Shown here one piece after another: positions 47,607 to 55,226 of a stretch of DNA of 64,000 nt. A model generated the notes under the pieces. It did no database searches and was not told the origin of the DNA. It saw nothing but the letters and a program-made list of their open reading frames with translations. The position numbers and the translations under genes were made by a program. The stretch's first letter is position 1; the number at the start of each line of letters is the position of its first letter. The stretch lies in the NCBI GenBank assembly GCA_965247225.1, contig CBDFGT010000023.1:62001-126000 (forward strand), in the 5' to 3' direction. The stretch comes from CBDFGT01 sp965247225 (GTDB taxonomy: Bacteria > Pseudomonadota > Alphaproteobacteria > Rhizobiales > Rhizobiaceae).

Positions 47607-47624
47607 TATCGAACCGTTTCGATA
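47607..47624. promoter_or_regulatory. LacI-type operator
   Basis: TATCGAACCGTTTCGATA is an 18-bp palindrome with perfect 7-bp arms and a CG-containing centre, as LacI-family proteins prefer. It lies between the divergent binding-protein and LacI genes, 83 bp from the former start and 150 bp from the latter. Confidence 0.8.
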
Positions 47625-47774
47625 TCATGAAAAAAGCAAAAGAACAGAATTTTGTCAAGAGGGTATTAACGTCTGAAAGCAGGCTATTTTATAACTGGAA
47701 TGGCTCCGGGTTGCCAAACGTTGCGGGGCATGGCAGCGTGAAGCCTGAAATTCTATCCCGAAAGGTTTCGATGA

Positions 47775-48791
47775 ATGGCAACTATCAGAGACGTTGCAGG
47801 TCTGGCAGGAGTATCGATTTCTACAGTATCGCTGGCCCTGAATACGCCGGAGCGTGTCAGTGCAGATACTTTGCGGAAAGTGCTGGACGCGGCACTGCAG
47901 GTCGGTTTCACTGCCAATCCCATCGCTCAAAGCCTGAAGCGCGGACGATCAAGGCTGATTGGCCTGGTTGTGGCCGACATTACCAATCCGTTCTTCGGCC
48001 GTCTTTTGCGCGAGATTGAGTTTTGCGCGAAAGAGGCAGGCTATATGGTCGTGATCAACGATACCCTTGGCTCTCCCGAGAATGAACGCGCCATTATCCG
48101 GCACATGGCCGGACAGCGGGTGGCAGGACTGATTCTGGCATTGATCGGAGATGAACCAGCCAGCATCGATTTGCTCGAAAGTTTGCCGATGCCCTTTGTG
48201 ATGTTCGATCACAGGGTTTCAGGTATAGAGGCGGACTATGTCGGATCAGACAATGTCCTTGCCTGTTCGATGTTGACCGAGCACCTGGTGCGTCTGGGGC
48301 ACACCCGTATTGCCTACATCGGCGGAACCGCCGGTGTTTACACCGCCGAGAAGCGCAAACAGGGTTTTGAGGAGACCATGCATGCGCATAACTTGCCGGT
48401 AGAGCCTGAGCTTTGCGCAGACGGACGATACGAGTGGCAGGGAGGGTACGATGCGGCCATGCGCCTTTTGACAAGACCGGGAGACAGGCCGACGGCCATA
48501 CTCGCAGCCTCGAATTCCATGGCAGTGGGTGCCCTGCAGGCTCTGAACGACCTGTCCATCTGCTGCCCTGATGCGGTGTCGCTTGTCGGCATAGACGACC
48601 TTCCCTGGTCGGCAGTGATCCGTCCGCGCATTACCACTGCCGTGCAACTCGTTGATGAAATGGCCCGTGCAGCCTGCGCCATGCTTATGGAGCGTATGAC
48701 CACGGCGCAAGAAGACCTGATCCGGCCGCGCGACGTGGTGTTCATGCCTCGTCTGTTGATTGGAGAATCCACAGCCCGCAGGCCGGACTGA
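47775..48791 (+). CDS. LacI-family transcriptional regulator
   Basis: The 338-residue protein has the N-terminal HTH and hinge helix (MATIRDVAGLAGVSISTVSL, VGFTANPIAQSLKRGRS) and a periplasmic-binding-protein-like effector domain (LIGLVVADITNPFFGRLLREIE, RIAYIGGTAGVYTAEKRKQGF, LVGIDDLPWSAVIRPRITT). It is divergent from the transporter-hydrolase operon and the 18-bp palindrome between them is its likely site. It probably represses until a sugar derived from the imported glycoside binds. Family firm, ligand unknown. Confidence 0.94.
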   Translation: MATIRDVAGLAGVSISTVSLALNTPERVSADTLRKVLDAALQVGFTANPIAQSLKRGRSRLIGLVVADITNPFFGRLLREIEFCAKEAGYMVVINDTLGSPENERAIIRHMAGQRVAGLILALIGDEPASIDLLESLPMPFVMFDHRVSGIEADYVGSDNVLACSMLTEHLVRLGHTRIAYIGGTAGVYTAEKRKQGFEETMHAHNLPVEPELCADGRYEWQGGYDAAMRLLTRPGDRPTAILAASNSMAVGALQALNDLSICCPDAVSLVGIDDLPWSAVIRPRITTAVQLVDEMARAACAMLMERMTTAQEDLIRPRDVVFMPRLLIGESTARRPD

Positions 48792-48903
48792 GCAATGTCC
48801 TGCCACTTTCGCTGCAAGCGGGAGAGACCATGCCTGAACACAATGAAACGCCAGGAGCGGCTGGTCAAGGGAAAGCAAAATACCATGAGATCCATGACCC
48901 TGG

Positions 48904-48991
48904 ACTATCCGTCTTGCTCAGGACGGATAGTTGACTGCAATCATGTCGCTTTCAATGTCAGGAAGGTTTGCAGGATTGCCGTCAACTATCC
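48904..48991. repeat. Two mutually exclusive hairpins
   Basis: ACTATCCGTC (48904-48913) pairs with GACGGATAGT (48922-48931). The overlapping GGATAGTTGAC (48925-48935) also pairs perfectly with GTCAACTATCC (48981-48991). The middle segment can join only one partner at a time. The pair lies downstream of the LacI gene and, on the other strand, of RuBisCO-like gene 2. Confidence 0.7.
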
Positions 48992-49060
48992 GGAAATCGC
49001 TGGCACCCCGCTCCGAAGGTCTCTTGCGGGCCCAACCAGTCCTTGCGACAAGTCCCTTCG

Positions 49061-49526
49061 CTAAAGCGTCTTGCGCTCTTGCAGATTAGGGTGTGTCGTC
49101 AGTTATGGATTGGAACGTGGTTTGAGGGAAAATGGTTCAGTTTCAGGAGCAAAATCGCAGGAAGGGTGCGCATGTTCCGTCAAGGCCGCAGGCCGTAGCG
49201 AAAGATACATGCGCTTTTCCGGAATCAGGGCCAGCCTGTCATGTCTTTCAGGACATGGCGGCCCTGTCCCCTTTCAAGATTTTGCGACGCCAAAATGGAC
49301 CATTTTCACCAAATCCTCCGATTGCTGCGTATTTTGCCGCTGAATGCGTTGAAAATGCTCGTGATACATTGGGTATCACTTGCGCTTTTCGCCTGTTCAG
49401 CGACAAAATCCGTCTCGCGCCACGACCAAACCATAATTGACGACACACCCTAGATTGCAACGCTTCAAGTCTTTGTTTTACGCATGTCGTGCAAAACCTC
49501 TGCACACTTTTGCGCGGCATGCTTTA
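49061..49526 (-). repeat. Intergenic repeat, copy B, split by a MITE-like insertion
   Basis: Parts at 49061-49086 and 49453-49526 together match copies A and C (minus-strand sense: TAAAGCATG, then a TTTTGC-containing hairpin, then ACATGCGTAAAACAAAGA). The two halves are separated by the 362-bp element at 49089-49450. The copy begins 24 bp behind the stop of RuBisCO-like gene 2. Confidence 0.8.
49089..49450. mobile_element. MITE-like non-coding element
   Basis: Terminal inverted repeats GGGTGTGTCGTCAGTTATGG (49089-49108) and CCATAATTGACGACACACCC (49431-49450) differ at one position. A TA lies on both sides and fits a 2-bp target duplication. The 362-bp interior has no credible transposase frame. 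It interrupts an intergenic repeat copy, which proves insertion. The ends resemble IS5-type (IS427-like) elements, an inference from the ends only. Confidence 0.82.
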
Positions 49527-49549
49527 AAGGCTTGGCGGTCCCCGGCGAA

Positions 49550-50812
49550 TTACTTCCGGAACTTTTGAAGGCTTGCCGCAAGTTCTGCATGATCCTTCGC
49601 GTAAAGATCAAGGTCGATGCCCGCCGCCGCCGCCGCCCATGCCTGGCGGATAGCCCGCACACCCGCCGCTGCGCCCAGCGGATGGCCGTGAATGCCGCCG
49701 CCGCCCAGATACATCAGATCGAGCCGGCCGCCGGTTCTTTGATAGGTTTCCGGTGCCTGGCCGCCCCATTGCCCGGAACAGACGACCGGCAATGCCCGGT
49801 CATTTTCCGAGAAGACCGGTGTCAGGCAATCGCCGAAAGAACGGACAAAGCTGTCGTCCGGCTCCCAGTACTTTGCGGCTATGCCGTTGACCTGGAACTG
49901 GTCCACGCCCAGCAGACGCCAGAGTTTCTGATAGGCGCGGAACTCCATGCCGAGGGCCGGATGACGGGTCAGGATGTCCCAGCCGTTGCGGTGTGCGTGC
50001 AGGCAGAGCGCCGAGCGCTTGCGCAGGAAACTCATGCCGCCATGGCCGATCGAATTGATGTTGATGACTGCGGCAGCGCCACCGGCGCGCAGCACCGTGT
50101 CATGGTTTCGCATCATCACGTCAGGATCGGCAGACGAAATGCCGAAGGCATAAAGAACGCGCTTGCCTGTGCGGGCGGCATGCTCCTCGATTACCGGCAT
50201 GATCGCTGCTACACGGGCCTCAAGCGGGGAATAACCTGGGCTCATCAGTTTTTCATCATCCTTGATGAAGTCGACACCGGCCTCGCACAACATGCGCACG
50301 ACGCCCGCCGTATCCTGCGGAGTGAGGCCCAGCGACGGCTTGATGATCGAGGCAAACATCGGCCCCTCGGGCACGCCCATCAACCGTCGCGAACCTTCGA
50401 TACCGAATTGCGGCCCCGGATGGCAGGCCCATTCTCCCGGAAGATCAAAATCCATCACGCGGATCCCGCTCACACCACGGATAGCATAGACGCCGCCGAC
50501 GGTGATCGTGACCAGCGCCGCGATGTCTGTCCCGATAGCCTCGAGAGGATATTCGATAACACAATCGGCGCGATGGTAGAGGGTGCCGGTCGCATCGCCG
50601 GGCTGGGGAAAGCCGGGTGTTGCAGTCGGCTCAAGCGGCGTTACCGAGACCACGCGCGCGGCGCAACGTTCCCGGACTGCGGCCGTTTCTCCCGGCAGCT
50701 CGGTAAAAGTCCCGGTTGACTGGTCGGAAGCGATCTTTGCTGCCATCGCCTCGGGGGAGCCCGCAGTTTCGATCCTGTAGGTTACCCGGACGACGCTTCG
50801 TGTCGATGCCAT
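49550..50812 (-). CDS. RuBisCO-like protein 2 (OiaX/OiaT type)
   Basis: This 420-residue protein is a second RuBisCO-like protein, related to the one at 39694 but clearly diverged. It keeps ASIIKPSLGL, the carbamylation/metal block GVDFIKDDEKL, LHAHRNGWDILTRHPALGMEF, VVCSGQWGGQAPETY and LGGGGIHGHPLGAAAG. A good ribosome site (GAGGGAG) precedes the ATG. It lies downstream of the oiaK-like gene on the same strand, with 339 bp holding a repeat between. The coupling to OiaK suggests action on 3-oxo-isoapionate 4-phosphate, as decarboxylase or as transcarboxylase/hydrolase. Whether it and RuBisCO-like protein 1 do the two different reactions cannot be told from sequence alone. Confidence 0.88.
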   Translation of the reverse strand: MASTRSVVRVTYRIETAGSPEAMAAKIASDQSTGTFTELPGETAAVRERCAARVVSVTPLEPTATPGFPQPGDATGTLYHRADCVIEYPLEAIGTDIAALVTITVGGVYAIRGVSGIRVMDFDLPGEWACHPGPQFGIEGSRRLMGVPEGPMFASIIKPSLGLTPQDTAGVVRMLCEAGVDFIKDDEKLMSPGYSPLEARVAAIMPVIEEHAARTGKRVLYAFGISSADPDVMMRNHDTVLRAGGAAAVININSIGHGGMSFLRKRSALCLHAHRNGWDILTRHPALGMEFRAYQKLWRLLGVDQFQVNGIAAKYWEPDDSFVRSFGDCLTPVFSENDRALPVVCSGQWGGQAPETYQRTGGRLDLMYLGGGGIHGHPLGAAAGVRAIRQAWAAAAAGIDLDLYAKDHAELAASLQKFRK

Positions 50813-51151
50813 TTTCTTACTCCCTCACGTTTCCTGAAAACATGCTTTTGGTTCATTCACAGAAATCACCTGACCGGACCCTTCCCGGGGCTGTCTGATC
50901 CCGGCATCCGGATCCGCTTGCAGCCTGTCTGCAAGCAGGCAACCCGCTCTCAAGGACCAGTCTGCGGGCTTCATTTCCAGTGGAATGCGTTTGACGTTTC
51001 ATTTGACAGGCTGAAGCACATGGGACTCATATGTCAAATGCATTCCACTTAAGCGTGTCGCGATCTTCCAGATTCGATTGCCACGCTTCAAGTCTCTGTT
51101 TTTGCGCATGTCGTTATCGCAAAACCGCTGCACACTCTTGCGCGACATGCT
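50813..51151. other. Intergenic stretch with inverted repeat and repeat copy C
   Basis: Between oiaK and RuBisCO-like gene 2 there is no gene. AGTGGAATGCGTTTGAC (50979-50995) pairs with GTCAAATGCATTCCACT (51033-51049) with one mismatch around a 37-nt spacer. Beside it lies copy C of the intergenic repeat. No promoter is obvious, so RuBisCO-like gene 2 may depend on read-through from oiaK or on an unseen promoter. Confidence 0.65.
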
Positions 51152-51154
51152 TTA
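51061..51154 (-). repeat. Intergenic repeat, copy C (behind oiaK)
   Basis: On the minus strand it starts with the TAA stop of oiaK (TAAAGCATGTCGCGCAAG), continues with GCAGCGGTTTTGCGATAACG and GACATGCGCAAAAACAGAGA, then CTTGAAGCGTGGCAATCGAA. It matches copy A closely and is uninterrupted. Confidence 0.88.
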
Positions 51155-52522
51155 GCGCGGCCCGCCTCCGTCCCGGATCCAGCCGAAATAGTCACGTGAT
51201 CCCATCTGTCCGCCTTTCAGGGCAATCTGCAGGCCATCATGCGGTCCTTCCCCATGGGCTGTGCACAGCGCGGCACCCGGCACTGTCGGTGCAAGAGCCA
51301 TGAGGGCATCCAGCTGCAACTGCTGCATGCCCTGGCCGGACGTGTCTCCCCCGGAGATGACAGCGCGACGCAGGTCCGATTGTCGCAAAACGCGGTCCAG
51401 GATGCGACCGAGCGCGGCCCCGACGCGCTGATTGGCGGCGTCCATCGCAAGGCTGCTGCCACCGAGCGCGGCCCGGAACCTGGCCACGCCGGGATCATCA
51501 GGCCCTGCGGCGGAATGTACCAGCGGGCTTGCACCGGTTTCTGCCGCTTTCAGGGAGAGATCGACGCATCGCGTTTCTTCGCGTTCCTGTGCATCGGACG
51601 GACCGCAGACGCTTGCCGCCTCAAATGCGATGCGCTCGAAGCCATTAGCGCCCGCCCAGTCGAGCTGCTCTGCGGTCATCGGCGAAACCGACCCTGAGAC
51701 TGCGGCAATTTGCGCCACTTTTCCGGCACCGGGAACCGCCGCTTGCGGTGCGATCATGCCCATGGCCTGCCAGTAGCGGACAAGTGCATATTCGACGCCC
51801 TGGCTTCCAAAGACGAGTCCCATGCGCGCACGGTTTTCCCAAAGCAGCCGTCCCGCCGCTGTTTCGCTCACCGGTTCCATACTATCGACAGATACCAGCT
51901 TCAGGTCACCGGCGAGGGCCGTCTCGAGCCGGGCCTGCGCATCACCGCTCCAGAGTGCCTCCAGATCGATCAGTGTCGATGGTCGCGCCGTCTGGTGGGC
52001 CAGATGGCGCATCAGATCGGACTCTCCCATCGGCGTTACCGGGTGGCGTGCCATCACAGGATGACGGTCAAGCCGGTAGACCCCGTCAAACGTCCCTGCG
52101 AAAAGATGACCAAAGGCCTGGTAGCGTCGCATCTGCGGCGCTGCCGTCAGGACAGGGACTGCAGATGAAGCGCGCACATTGAGGCAGATATCGATGGCAG
52201 TTCCGATATTGCCGACTCCGGGCGCAGAATCAAAGGTCGAGCAGATCTTGTAATGCAGCAGCGGCGACCCGAGACTGTGCAGCAAGGTCAGCGGTTGAGG
52301 CAGGTTCTCCTGCATCCACTGTGGAGACTGGCTGCGTGCGGTCGAGGCGATTCCTATGCCGCGGCAATGCGAAAAACGCTCAAGCGCTTTGGCGGACGGG
52401 GTCTGGCAGAACAGCACCGAGGGAACCCCTGCGAAGCTCAAAACCTCCAGCACGGCAGCCGCACCGGTGAAGTCGTCGCCGAACCATGTCACCCACGGCG
52501 CGCCTTCTGCCCGATTGGTCAT
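51152..52522 (-). CDS. oiaK: OiaK-like 3-oxo-isoapionate kinase (DUF1537 four-carbon acid sugar kinase family)
   Basis: The 456-residue protein has the two-domain DUF1537 layout: an N-terminal acid-sugar-binding part (WVTWFGDDFTGAAAVLEVLSF, YKICSTFDSAPGVGNIGTAI) and a C-terminal nucleotide-binding part (VISGGDTSGQGMQQL, LCTAHGEGPHDGLQIALKGGQMG). In D-apionate catabolism OiaK phosphorylates 3-oxo-isoapionate at O4 with ATP. The family also includes OtnK, DtnK and LtnK for four-carbon acids, so the assignment rests on the RuBisCO-like neighbours and the divergent apnO. GGAGG supports the ATG at 52522. It shares a short divergent promoter region with apnO that contains a TATTATACCA operator candidate. 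Confidence 0.75.
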   Translation of the reverse strand: MTNRAEGAPWVTWFGDDFTGAAAVLEVLSFAGVPSVLFCQTPSAKALERFSHCRGIGIASTARSQSPQWMQENLPQPLTLLHSLGSPLLHYKICSTFDSAPGVGNIGTAIDICLNVRASSAVPVLTAAPQMRRYQAFGHLFAGTFDGVYRLDRHPVMARHPVTPMGESDLMRHLAHQTARPSTLIDLEALWSGDAQARLETALAGDLKLVSVDSMEPVSETAAGRLLWENRARMGLVFGSQGVEYALVRYWQAMGMIAPQAAVPGAGKVAQIAAVSGSVSPMTAEQLDWAGANGFERIAFEAASVCGPSDAQEREETRCVDLSLKAAETGASPLVHSAAGPDDPGVARFRAALGGSSLAMDAANQRVGAALGRILDRVLRQSDLRRAVISGGDTSGQGMQQLQLDALMALAPTVPGAALCTAHGEGPHDGLQIALKGGQMGSRDYFGWIRDGGGPR

Positions 52523-52583
52523 TTCCACTTCCTCCCAGCACGTCTTCCTGTCAACGATTGACATGGCAAAATGATTAGTATCT

Positions 52584-52593
52584 TATTATACCA
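52584..52593. promoter_or_regulatory. Candidate FCD-regulator operator between oiaK and apnO
   Basis: TATTATACCA is the reverse complement of TGGTATAATA. With its flank (CTGGTATAATAAG) it matches the site at 53926 (CTGGTATGATAAG) at 12 of 13 positions. It sits centrally in the 120-bp divergent region. Confidence 0.55.
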
Positions 52594-52642
52594 GTTAGCG
52601 ACAGTTTCAAGCGCACATTGAGTCATCATGAGGAGAATCGGC

Positions 52643-53470
52643 ATGACGAAAGTAACCCTTTTTGGTGCAGGCGGAAAAATGGGTGTCCGCCTGTCCAGGA
52701 ACCTTGCGAAGTCGGACTTCGATGTCCGCCATGTCGAGGTCAGCGAAGCCGGACAGGCGCGACTCAAGGCGGAGGTTGGTGTGGACTGCGTGCCTGCGGA
52801 CGAGGCCATCGAAGGTGCCGAGGTGGTGATTCTTGCCGTACCGGACACAGCGATCGGCAAGGTCGCCACCCAGGTGGTACCAAAGGTCGCACCCGGAACG
52901 ATGATTGTCATACTTGATGCCGCCGCACCTTATGCAGGCCATCTGCCTGATCGCAAGGATATCACTTACTTTGTCACGCACCCCTGCCATCCGCCAATTT
53001 TCAACAACGAAAGCACCGAGGCCGGTCGCAAGGATTATTTCGGCGGTATCGCGGCGCAGCAGGGTGTGGTGAATGCACTGATGCAGGGCCCCGATGAACA
53101 TTATGACCTCGGTGACCGCATTTCCAAGGCAATATACGCGCCGGTACGTCAATCCTACCGCGTGACGGTGGAGCAGATGGCCCTCCTGGAACCGGGCCTT
53201 TCGGAAACAGTTTGTGCCTCGTTGCTGGTTGTCATGCGCGAGGCGATGGATGAAGTGGTCGCCCGCGGTGTGCCGCGTGATGCGGCGCGCGACTTCCTGC
53301 TCGGCCACATGAACATTCTCGGTGCGGTCATTTTCGACGAGGTCCAGGGCGTGTTCTCCGATGCCTGCAACAAGGCAATCGAATTCGGCAAGCCTGTGCT
53401 GATGCGCGATGACTGGAAACGTGTCTTCGAGTGGGACGAAATCACGGCTTCGATCAGGCGAATCACCTGA
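52643..53470 (+). CDS. apnO: ApnO-like D-apionate oxidoisomerase
   Basis: The 275-residue NAD-binding protein has an N-terminal Rossmann fold (MTKVTLFGAGGKMGVRLSRN) and a C-terminal phosphogluconate-dehydrogenase-like helical domain (AIYAPVRQSYRVTVEQMALLE, MREAMDEVVARGVPRDAARDF). A segment YFVTHPCHPPIFN is characteristic of the group. ApnO oxidises D-apionate and rearranges it to 3-oxo-isoapionate. The neighbourhood (oiaK divergent, transporter behind) matches. The ATG at 52643 has AGGAG seven bases upstream; an ATG at 52628 is less likely. A strong terminator follows. Confidence 0.75.
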   Translation: MTKVTLFGAGGKMGVRLSRNLAKSDFDVRHVEVSEAGQARLKAEVGVDCVPADEAIEGAEVVILAVPDTAIGKVATQVVPKVAPGTMIVILDAAAPYAGHLPDRKDITYFVTHPCHPPIFNNESTEAGRKDYFGGIAAQQGVVNALMQGPDEHYDLGDRISKAIYAPVRQSYRVTVEQMALLEPGLSETVCASLLVVMREAMDEVVARGVPRDAARDFLLGHMNILGAVIFDEVQGVFSDACNKAIEFGKPVLMRDDWKRVFEWDEITASIRRIT

Positions 53471-53500
53471 CGGTCGCATAAAAAGCCTCCCAAGCTTTGG

Positions 53501-53530
53501 TGCCCCGCATGAAAATGCGGGGCATTTTTT
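53501..53530 (+). terminator. Rho-independent terminator after apnO
   Basis: TGCCCCGCAT (53501-53510) pairs with ATGCGGGGCA (53515-53524) around a GAAA loop, followed by a run of six Ts. It ends the apnO transcript, so the transporter genes need their own promoter. Confidence 0.95.
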
Positions 53531-53984
53531 GTGGAACTTGTGCGGGTTGCCCACTGAAAGAACGCCCGGATTGACCATCTTGCAAGGGTTGGGGCGACCG
53601 GTCGGCAGTTGAACACATGCATCGTTGTTGCCTTGCCTTTTGCGCAAGCCGAACAGGATTATTCAGGACGGAATCAAGACAACAAGTCGCAGTGACAGGC
53701 GTGCAGAAGCGCCTGGATGCGGCAAGCCGGAAAGCCCGCCGTCCTTCGCCATGGAAAATGTTCCTGTGTATTTCACCATGTTTGCACAGTTTGTCCGTTT
53801 ATCAGTACGTTTGAAAATACCTGACCTTGCGGGCGTCCGGACATCTTGTGAACCTGCCGAAGTTGACCCCGCATCCAAAACTGTTGTTAAATCAGATAGC
53901 ACAAAAAAACGCTTCACATATGGCGCTGGTATGATAAGTATGTAGTGGTGAGGAATCACGTACGATCATTCGGGAGGAGATTCG
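53531..53984. promoter_or_regulatory. Upstream region of the ribose-type transporter operon with candidate operator
   Basis: About 450 bp contain no credible gene. TGGTATGATA at 53927-53936 matches the sites before the lactonase operon and between oiaK and apnO. It lies about 50 bp before the start codon, where it would cover the promoter. The operon start has GGGAGGAG before the ATG. I cannot define the -35/-10 with confidence. Confidence 0.55.
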
Positions 53985-55007
53985 ATGTATTTGAAAACTA
54001 TTTGTGGGGTTGCAGCGGTAGTTGCAGGTCTTGCCATGTCTGCACCTGTATTGGCGGCTGACGGCCCTGTTGTTGCCATGAGCAACTCGTTCTATGGCAA
54101 CAGCTGGCGTGAGCAGATGGTTGCTGCCTTCGAGGAGGCAGGAAAGCAGGCCAAAAGCGAAGGGCTCATCGGTGACTTCATCGTCATGAACGGTGACGGT
54201 TCGGTTGTGCAGCAGCAGGCCCACATGGCCGAGTTGATCCTGCGCGGCGTGGATGTGATCGCGATCAATGCAGCGTCTGAAACGGCACTGAATGATGTGA
54301 TCGAGCAGGCTTGTGCGGCTGGTATCAAGGTGATCAGCTTCGATTCCGTTGCTTCGGCACCCTGCAATTATCAGCTCAACTTCGATTTCAAGGGCTACAA
54401 GCAGACACAGGCCCGTGCAGTGCTCGATCTGATCGGCGGCAAGGGCAATGCCATTGTGGTGCGCGGTGTGGCCGGATCGGCACCTGACGAGGCGATGTAT
54501 TCCGCCCAGATGGAAGTGCTTGACGAATATCCCGATGTCAAAATCGTAGCCGAGGTCTATGGCTCGGCCACTGCTGCCGTTGCGCAGAGCGCCATCGCAA
54601 ACGTTTTGCCAAGTCTTCCCCATGTCGATGTGGTGTTGGCCCAGGGTGGCAGTGACGATGTCGGTATAGCCCAGGCTTTCACACAGTTCGGCGGACCCTA
54701 TGTCGGCAAGATGCCGGTAATCGAAGGCGGTGGCGGCACCGACTTTGTCAAGTGGTGGGCTGAAGAGAAAGCCAAAAACGGCTACAAGACCATTTCGATG
54801 AACACGACGCCCGGCATCGGTGGTGCAGTGATGTGGCTGGCTGCTGCCATGCTGAAGGGTGCCGAACCGGAAAAGCTCATGATCATGCCTGTTGCGACGG
54901 TCGATGATTCAAATCTGGCCGAATATGCCAAGTTGCCGGCCGGTATGATCATCAGCCCCAGCTATTCGATGGAGTGGGTTCAGGAAAACCTTCTCAAGAA
55001 GAAGTAA
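53985..55007 (+). CDS. Sugar ABC transporter substrate-binding protein (RbsB-like)
   Basis: The 340-residue protein has a signal peptide (VVAGLAMSAPVLAAD) and the type I binding-protein fold: VVAMSNSFYGNSWREQMVAAF, LILRGVDVIAINAASETALND, NAIVVRGVAGSAPDEAMYSAQM and VDVVLAQGGSDDVG. It captures a monosaccharide or sugar acid for the following permease. In context D-apiose or a derivative is the best guess. A GC-rich hairpin separates it from the ATPase-permease gene. Confidence 0.93.
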   Translation: MYLKTICGVAAVVAGLAMSAPVLAADGPVVAMSNSFYGNSWREQMVAAFEEAGKQAKSEGLIGDFIVMNGDGSVVQQQAHMAELILRGVDVIAINAASETALNDVIEQACAAGIKVISFDSVASAPCNYQLNFDFKGYKQTQARAVLDLIGGKGNAIVVRGVAGSAPDEAMYSAQMEVLDEYPDVKIVAEVYGSATAAVAQSAIANVLPSLPHVDVVLAQGGSDDVGIAQAFTQFGGPYVGKMPVIEGGGGTDFVKWWAEEKAKNGYKTISMNTTPGIGGAVMWLAAAMLKGAEPEKLMIMPVATVDDSNLAEYAKLPAGMIISPSYSMEWVQENLLKKK

Positions 55008-55018
55008 TGGCATCGACA

Positions 55019-55044
55019 CCGGGGTGGGCCTTGGCCTGCCCCGG
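55019..55044 (+). terminator. Stem-loop behind the binding-protein gene
   Basis: CCGGGGTGGGCC and GGCCTGCCCCGG form a stem with one internal mismatch and a TT loop, 11 bp behind the stop. No T run follows, so it more likely protects the mRNA or attenuates than ends transcription. Confidence 0.65.
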
Positions 55045-55226
55045 ATGTCATTGTTGGATGAATTTCCGGACGTCATTGTTATATTAAATTTGAGGGTCGC
55101 CCACCAGCGCGGGGCCTCACAAAACACTTTCACCCCTGTCGCTCGCGAGCCAATCTGACCGTTTTCGGTTTGCAAGGTTTATCGAAGAGCAATGAACATT
55201 AGTGTATCATTCTGGTAGGAGACCCG

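Noticed and set aside
49071..49440. Small open frames inside the MITE-like element
   Set aside because: They lack family resemblance and ribosome sites, and arise from an element with no transposase remnant.
39694..50812. True RuBisCO and carbon fixation
   Set aside because: Both proteins are about 415-420 residues, lack the loop-6 region of carboxylases, and sit in a sugar-acid cluster without phosphoribulokinase or a small subunit.
55203..55217. A further GntR-type operator before the ATPase-permease gene
   Set aside because: TGTATCATTCTGGTA has the TGGTA half but the rest does not match the other three sites well enough.
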